From positions 187,476 to 251,475 of the forward strand of contig NZ_AZGK01000001.1 in the NCBI RefSeq assembly GCF_001435315.1: DNA of 64,000 nucleotides. Reading direction: 5' to 3'. Each line of letters opens with the position of its first letter. Position 1 is the first letter of the stretch. This DNA is from Lentilactobacillus parabuchneri DSM 5707 = NBRC 107865. GTDB lineage: Bacteria > Bacillota > Bacilli > Lactobacillales > Lactobacillaceae. This document shows positions 59,561-64,000 of this stretch, piece by piece. The notes under the pieces were generated by a model. It had not been told where the DNA came from and made no database searches. It saw only the letters and a list, made by a program, of their open reading frames with translations. The position numbers were made by a program, and so were the translations under genes.

Positions 59561-62500
59561 GTGAGTTATGTTCCATTACAGGTTATCAGTTCATATAGTC
59601 TGCTTCAAAGCCCAGTCCGGATCACGGATTTGATCACTGAGGCTGCTAAGCGTGGCTACCAGGCGCTGGCCCTTACCGATAAGAACGTCCTCTACGGTGC
59701 GGTCGAATTTTATGATGCCTGTCTTAAGGCGAATATTAAGCCGCTCATCGGGCTGACACTTGAAATTCCCGGTTTAATTTTAAACGATGGTCAGTACAAC
59801 CTTGTATTGATTGCTAAAAATCAACGGGGATACGCAAACCTACTCAAAATTTCGACGCTTAAAATGACTAACGACGGGGTTACTTTTGACCAAATTTCCG
59901 GTTATTTAAGTGACTTATTCGTCATTTTACCACCATTAGCTGAAGTCAATGACCTTTTACTGCAGGGACGCTCAGAGGACGTTGTCGGATTGATTGACAA
60001 GCTGAAGGACAGTGGCATTGACAATCAATCACTGAAGCTGGGGGTCGACTACCACGCCTCTGACAGTCTGATCGATATGCTTAGCAAGTTAGCTGCCGAT
60101 ACATCGACGTCATTGGTTGCTGATTCACCGATCGATTACATTAACGCGACGGACTATTTTCCAATGCAGGTTTTAAAAAATATCGCTGCTGGTACCAAAA
60201 TTACCAATGTTTCTCAGTTGAGCAAACAAGTTGGGCCATATTGGCTGCGTCCAGCCGATCAGGTTGCCAGTGAATATCGTAAACTTAATCTAAACGATGC
60301 GTTAACCCAAGTTGATCAAATCGTTGATCAGTCTAACGTCGAAATTAAAAAACAACAGCCTAAATTACCCCAGTTCGATACGCCCAACGGCATTGATTCG
60401 GGGACGTATTTAAGACAACTTTGTGAACAGGGATTAAAGAAACGACTGGCAAGCAATCATGTGAGTGATCCGACACCTTATCAACATCGGCTTGAGCGTG
60501 AACTTTCAGTCATTCACTCAATGGGTTTTGATAACTATTTTCTAATTGTCTGGGATGTTATCAATTTTGCCCATCAGACTAATATTATCACTGGTCCCGG
60601 GCGTGGTTCGGCCGCAGGTTCCCTGGTCGCTTATGTGCTGACGATTACCGACGTCGACCCGATCAAGTATGACCTGCTGTTTGAACGTTTTTTAAATCCC
60701 GAACGGGTGCAGATGCCCGATATCGATTTGGATATTCCCGACGACAAACGCGACGAAGTGATTCAGTACGTCCATCAAAAATACGGGCACAAGCGGGTCG
60801 CCCAAATCATCACTTTTGGGACCCTGGCTGCCAAACAGTCCATTCGAGATGTCGGCCGGGTATTCGGCCTCAATCCAGCGCAACAAGACGTTTGGAGTAA
60901 GGCGATCCCAAGTGCATTTCACGTGACGCTGCGAGATGCCTATGATAATTCCCAACGACTAAAGAATCTGATTGCCGACGGTCCGTTAAATCAAGCCTTA
61001 TACGATACCGCCACGGTGTTGGAGGGATTGCCAAGGCACTATTCAACCCATGCGGCTGGGCTTGTTTTAAGTGACCAGCCATTGGTGGATCTGGTTGCGC
61101 TTCAAAATGGCAATGAGGGTTTGTTGATGACACAGTATTCAAAAGACTACGTGGAATCAGTCGGTCTGTTAAAGATGGATTTCTTGGGATTGCGGAACTT
61201 AACGATCTTAGCTGACGCGCTGGATCAGGTGAAGCAATCAACTGGTCAAGCCCTCGATATTTCCGCGGTTCCTTTGGACGATTCACAAACAATTGCCTTA
61301 TTTGCCAAGGGCAACACCACCGGTATTTTTCAATTTGAATCAAACGGTATCCGAAACGTGTTGCGGCGACTTGTTCCAACCCGCTTTGAAGATATTGCGT
61401 TGGTTAACGCCTTATATCGGCCAGGTCCGATGCAAAATATTGACGAAGTTGTCAAACGAAAGACGACAAACGAGGCGCTCAGTTATCCAGATGAGTCACT
61501 GGAGGAAATTCTTAAGCCAACATACGGGGTGATTGTCTACCAAGAACAAGTGATGTTGGTTGCTTCCAAAATGGCCGGCTTTTCATTAGGGCAAGCCGAT
61601 ATTTTGAGGCGGGCAATGAGTAAAAAAAAGCTGGCCGTGATGGACCAGATGAAAGTTCAATTTATGGCCGGATCAAAAAAACGTGGTTATGCAGAAGCGG
61701 TCGCCAACAAGGTTTTTGACTATATCGAACGCTTTGCTAACTATGGGTTTAACAAATCCCATGCGGTTGCCTACAGCAAAATGGCCTACGAACTGGCGTT
61801 TTTAAAAGTTCATTATCCTGGCGAGTTCCACGTTGCCTTATTAAATTCGGTTCAAAACAACGCCGTCAAAATTAAGGAATATTTGCTAGATGCAAAATCC
61901 ATGGGAGTCACTGTTCTGGGTCCAGATATTAATACAAGCCAGGCGGCCTTTTCCTACCAAGACGATAAAATTATCTTTGGCCTGGAATCCATTAAAGGTG
62001 TTCGGCATGATATGGTTGAAGACATGTTGGCGGAGCGACGCGAACACGGGCCGTTTAAGAGTTTTCCGGATTTCTTAAGTCGTTTGGATGATAAATATCG
62101 TAAGTCGGAACTCATTTCAGCGCTGATTTATTCCGGTGCGCTGGACGGCTTTTCATACAACCGGTCCGAACTGATTGCGGCGACGCCCGAATTTATCAGC
62201 TCAGTTGAACTAAGCGGCAAGTCAATGAGCCTGTTTAAAGTGCTGGAGCCCAAGATGCCGCGGATGCCTGAGATGCCGTTAATGGACAAGCTGGAAAAGG
62301 AAAATGAATACATTGGGGCTTATTTATCCGGACATCCAACCGAACGATTTGAGACGTTGGCCAACCAGTTAAATGCGCAAACAACCCAAACGATGGCAGT
62401 GGGGATGAAAAATGTCTATTTGATTCTTTACGTCACCAAGGTGAAGATTATCCGCACCAAAACCGGCAAGCAGATGGCCTTTTTAGACGGCAACGATCAG

Positions 62501-62908
62501 GTAGGCGAAACGTCGATTACGGTCTTTCCGAATCTGTTTTCCAAAACGCAATCTTGGCTGCATAAGGATATGGTGGTTTTGGTCAAGGGGAACGTTGAAA
62601 AAACCAACGACATTCAGATGGTTGCTAATGACTTGCAGCCAGCGGCAAACGCACTACAAAGTTTAAAACGACAGAAGCCGTCTTCAAAATGGTATTTGCG
62701 GATTGACGCTCAGCAGGATAAAAACGTTATCTTTCACAATCTGAATCAATTAAGCCGCCAATATCACGGAAACGTCCCCGTGATTGTCTTCGAGACAGAA
62801 ACAAAAAAGACGTGGGCATTGGCTGAACAATTTTGGCTGACAGATTCGCCAAAATTAAAAGAACAATTAATCACAATCTTTGGCAATAATAATGTCGTGT
62901 ATAAGTAA
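59561..62908 (+). CDS. dnaE: DNA polymerase III subunit alpha, DnaE type
   Basis: Second C-family replicase; in low-GC Gram-positives DnaE extends primers before handing over to PolC. The 1115 residues contain an N-terminal PHP domain (about 1-200) whose metal histidines are largely replaced (SSYSLLQS and ALTDKNVLYG where HxHYS and TDH are ancestral), the polymerase core with GPGRGSAAGSLVAYVL near 345 and catalytic PDIDLDIPDD near 387, a helix-hairpin-helix region and a C-terminal OB fold (about 965-1040). There is no exonuclease domain, as expected. GTG start behind AGAGGGG. It is followed directly by pyk. Confidence 0.97.
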   Translation: MSYVPLQVISSYSLLQSPVRITDLITEAAKRGYQALALTDKNVLYGAVEFYDACLKANIKPLIGLTLEIPGLILNDGQYNLVLIAKNQRGYANLLKISTLKMTNDGVTFDQISGYLSDLFVILPPLAEVNDLLLQGRSEDVVGLIDKLKDSGIDNQSLKLGVDYHASDSLIDMLSKLAADTSTSLVADSPIDYINATDYFPMQVLKNIAAGTKITNVSQLSKQVGPYWLRPADQVASEYRKLNLNDALTQVDQIVDQSNVEIKKQQPKLPQFDTPNGIDSGTYLRQLCEQGLKKRLASNHVSDPTPYQHRLERELSVIHSMGFDNYFLIVWDVINFAHQTNIITGPGRGSAAGSLVAYVLTITDVDPIKYDLLFERFLNPERVQMPDIDLDIPDDKRDEVIQYVHQKYGHKRVAQIITFGTLAAKQSIRDVGRVFGLNPAQQDVWSKAIPSAFHVTLRDAYDNSQRLKNLIADGPLNQALYDTATVLEGLPRHYSTHAAGLVLSDQPLVDLVALQNGNEGLLMTQYSKDYVESVGLLKMDFLGLRNLTILADALDQVKQSTGQALDISAVPLDDSQTIALFAKGNTTGIFQFESNGIRNVLRRLVPTRFEDIALVNALYRPGPMQNIDEVVKRKTTNEALSYPDESLEEILKPTYGVIVYQEQVMLVASKMAGFSLGQADILRRAMSKKKLAVMDQMKVQFMAGSKKRGYAEAVANKVFDYIERFANYGFNKSHAVAYSKMAYELAFLKVHYPGEFHVALLNSVQNNAVKIKEYLLDAKSMGVTVLGPDINTSQAAFSYQDDKIIFGLESIKGVRHDMVEDMLAERREHGPFKSFPDFLSRLDDKYRKSELISALIYSGALDGFSYNRSELIAATPEFISSVELSGKSMSLFKVLEPKMPRMPEMPLMDKLEKENEYIGAYLSGHPTERFETLANQLNAQTTQTMAVGMKNVYLILYVTKVKIIRTKTGKQMAFLDGNDQVGETSITVFPNLFSKTQSWLHKDMVVLVKGNVEKTNDIQMVANDLQPAANALQSLKRQKPSSKWYLRIDAQQDKNVIFHNLNQLSRQYHGNVPVIVFETETKKTWALAEQFWLTDSPKLKEQLITIFGNNNVVYK

Positions 62909-62934
62909 TTTTTTTCAGAAAAAAAGTTTAGTTT

Positions 62935-62948
62935 GGTAAAGGCTTTCA
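62935..62948 (-). promoter_or_regulatory. Possible CcpA (cre) site upstream of pyk
   Basis: On the minus strand TGAAAGCCTTTACC matches the cre consensus TGAAARCGYTTWCA at 12 of 14 positions, but the central CG is CC. It lies about 100 bp upstream of the predicted pyk start site. CcpA activation of glycolytic genes is known in lactic acid bacteria. The broken centre makes this weak. Confidence 0.3.
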
Positions 62949-62977
62949 TTTGCGGTAGGCCTAACTTTTTGGCTGTC

Positions 62978-63006
62978 GGCTTAAATCACAGACACTGATT
63001 TAGGCC
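62978..63006 (+). repeat. Hairpin and duplicated TAGGCCTAA palindromes in the dnaE-pyk gap
   Basis: GGCTTAAATCA (62978-62988) pairs with TGATTTAGGCC (62996-63006) across a 7-nt loop. There is no T-run after it. The 8-bp palindrome TAGGCCTA occurs at 62956-62963 and again at 63001-63008, 45 bp apart. It may help end dnaE transcription or bind a protein upstream of the pyk promoter. Confidence 0.45.
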
Positions 63007-63016
63007 TAAAAGGTGG

Positions 63017-63045
63017 GCGACAATCCGTGTAAAAAGTGATAAAAT
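63017..63045 (+). promoter_or_regulatory. Promoter of pyk
   Basis: GCGACA (63017-63022), 17-bp spacer, extended TGA plus TAAAAT (63040-63045). It gives a leader of about 95 nt before pyk. Confidence 0.6.
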
Positions 63046-63146
63046 AACCGGTGAATCTAAAAGGATACCGATGCATGATTTGAGACGTTTTGTAGACGGT
63101 TCGAAAAAGCGTCGAGTGCCCAAAAACCGAAGGAGAGATTTTACTT

Positions 63147-64000
63147 ATGAAGAAAACTAAGATCGTAAGTACATTAGGCCCAGCAAGTACTGATGTAGAA
63201 ACAATTACTAAGTTGATTGAAGCTGGTGCTAATGTTTTCCGATTTAACTTTTCACATGGTGACCACCCTGAACATCTTGATCGTATGAACAAGGTTCACG
63301 AAGCTGAAAAGAAGACTGGTAAGACTGTTGGAATTATGCTCGATACTAAGGGTGCTGAAATTCGGACGACCGTTGAAAAAGACGGCAAGATTGAATTCCA
63401 CACTGGTGACGTATTCCGTATCTCAATGGACGCAAGTCTTGAGGGTACTAAAGAAAAGATTGCAGTTACTTACCCAGGACTCTTTGATGATGTTCATGAA
63501 GGCGGCCACGTTCTTTTTGACGATGGTTTGTTGGACACTGTTGTTACTAAAAAAGACGACGCTAATAAAGAATTAGTTGTGACTGTTCAAAACGACGGCA
63601 TTCTTGGTTCACGGAAGGGTGTTAACGCACCTGGTGTTTCCATTAACTTGCCTGGTATCACTGAAAAAGATTCAGATGATATTCTTTTTGGCTTGGACAA
63701 CGACATCGACTTTATTTCAGCTTCATTTGTTCGTAAACCACAAGATGTATTGGACATCCGTGAATTGCTTGAAGAAAAGCACATGGAACACGTTCAAATC
63801 TTCCCAAAGATCGAATCACAAGAAGGAATCAACAACTTTGACGATATCATCAAGGTATCTGATGGTTTGATGGTTGCTCGTGGTGACATGGGTGTTGAAA
63901 TTCCAGCCGAAAACGTTCCGTTGGTACAAAAGACTTTGATCAAGAAGTGTAACCAACTTGGCAAGCCTGTTATCACCGCTACTCAAATGCTTGATTCAAT
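63147..64000 (+). CDS. pyk: Pyruvate kinase, 5' part (runs off the window)
   Basis: Last step of glycolysis, PEP plus ADP to pyruvate plus ATP. The visible 284 residues begin [14 protein letters not shown] and include [62 protein letters not shown] and [15 protein letters not shown], covering much of the catalytic TIM barrel and the B domain (about 70-170). Truncated by the window edge, not by mutation. ATG behind AAGGAGAG. Codons look highly optimised, consistent with strong expression. Confidence 0.97.
   Translation, partial: MKKTKIVSTLGPASTDVETITKLIEAGANVFRFNFSHGDHPEHLDRMNKVHEAEKKTGKTVGIMLDTKGAEIRTTVEKDGKIEFHTGDVFRISMDASLEGTKEKIAVTYPGLFDDVHEGGHVLFDDGLLDTVVTKKDDANKELVVTVQNDGILGSRKGVNAPGVSINLPGITEKDSDDILFGLDNDIDFISASFVRKPQDVLDIRELLEEKHMEHVQIFPKIESQEGINNFDDIIKVSDGLMVARGDMGVEIPAENVPLVQKTLIKKCNQLGKPVITATQMLDS

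Noticed and set aside
62909-62930. TTTTTTTCAGAAAAAAA hairpin after dnaE as a terminator
   Set aside because: Stem is only A-T pairs with a three-base loop and no following T-run, too weak to call.

Overview
This window looks like the chromosome of a low-to-mid GC Lactobacillaceae bacterium. It is almost entirely conserved housekeeping gene order of the Bacilli. The evidence includes PolC plus DnaE, HrcA/CIRCE and CtsR heat-shock control, T-box leaders before hisS and glyQ, frequent TTG starts with strong AGGAGG-type ribosome binding sites, and many extended -10 promoters. dnaE is followed directly by pyk, where many homofermentative lactobacilli carry pfkA. This suggests an obligately heterofermentative member (Lentilactobacillus, Levilactobacillus or a relative). 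That placement is inference; no rRNA is present to settle it.

Layout. 1-132: tail of an unrecognised gene, then a terminator. 208-9265: uppS-cdsA-rseP-proS-polC (undecaprenyl-PP synthesis, phospholipid precursor, site-2 protease, prolyl-tRNA synthetase, replicative polymerase). 9319-14745: the rimP-nusA-rnpM-ylxQ-infB-rbfA operon behind a promoter and an attenuator-like hairpin. 14786-16668: truB-ribF. 16674-21676: the HrcA regulon hrcA-grpE-dnaK, then dnaJ with its own promoter. 21788-23626: lepA. 23766-25284: a small AT-rich island of three unrecognised genes, the least ordinary part of the window. 25391-29859: prmA-rsmE-relA-dtd. 29914-31409: a HAD phosphatase and a convergent cell-wall amidase. 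31493-34873: T-box-controlled hisS-aspS, followed by a structured non-coding stretch. 35153-36028: a YitT-type membrane protein. 36129-39340: a teichoic-acid cluster (TagB-like, TagG permease, TagF-like) with an inverted repeat at its promoter. 39333-41078: nfo and convergent ppsR. 41149-45619: rpsU, yqeY, phoH-ybeY-dgkA-era-recO. 45631-48923: T-box-controlled glyQ-glyS. 48941-52145: dnaG-rpoD behind another promoter-plus-terminator leader. 52264-55396: trmK, a Nif3-like gene and pepT. 55399-59058: CtsR-controlled clpB and an alpha/beta hydrolase. 59222-59428: a DUF2929 small membrane protein. 59561-62908: dnaE. 63147-64000: 5' part of pyk.

Together these genes cover replication (PolC, DnaE, DnaG), transcription (RpoD, NusA), translation and ribosome maturation (IF2, RbfA, RimP, Era, YbeY, LepA, RsmE, PrmA, TruB), proteostasis (DnaK system, ClpB, RseP), the stringent response (RelA) and envelope synthesis.

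I found no phage, insertion sequence, CRISPR array, toxin-antitoxin or defence system. The most interesting signals are regulatory or structural. They are: terminator-like hairpins between promoter and first gene of two core operons; a 15-codon leader ORF coupled to a putative HTH regulator; an orphan gene whose only well-placed start is ATT; two copies of an intergenic palindrome with a conserved flank; a possible three-way-junction RNA after aspS; an inverted repeat over the teichoic-acid transcription start; and a His/Asn/Ser-rich IF2 linker.
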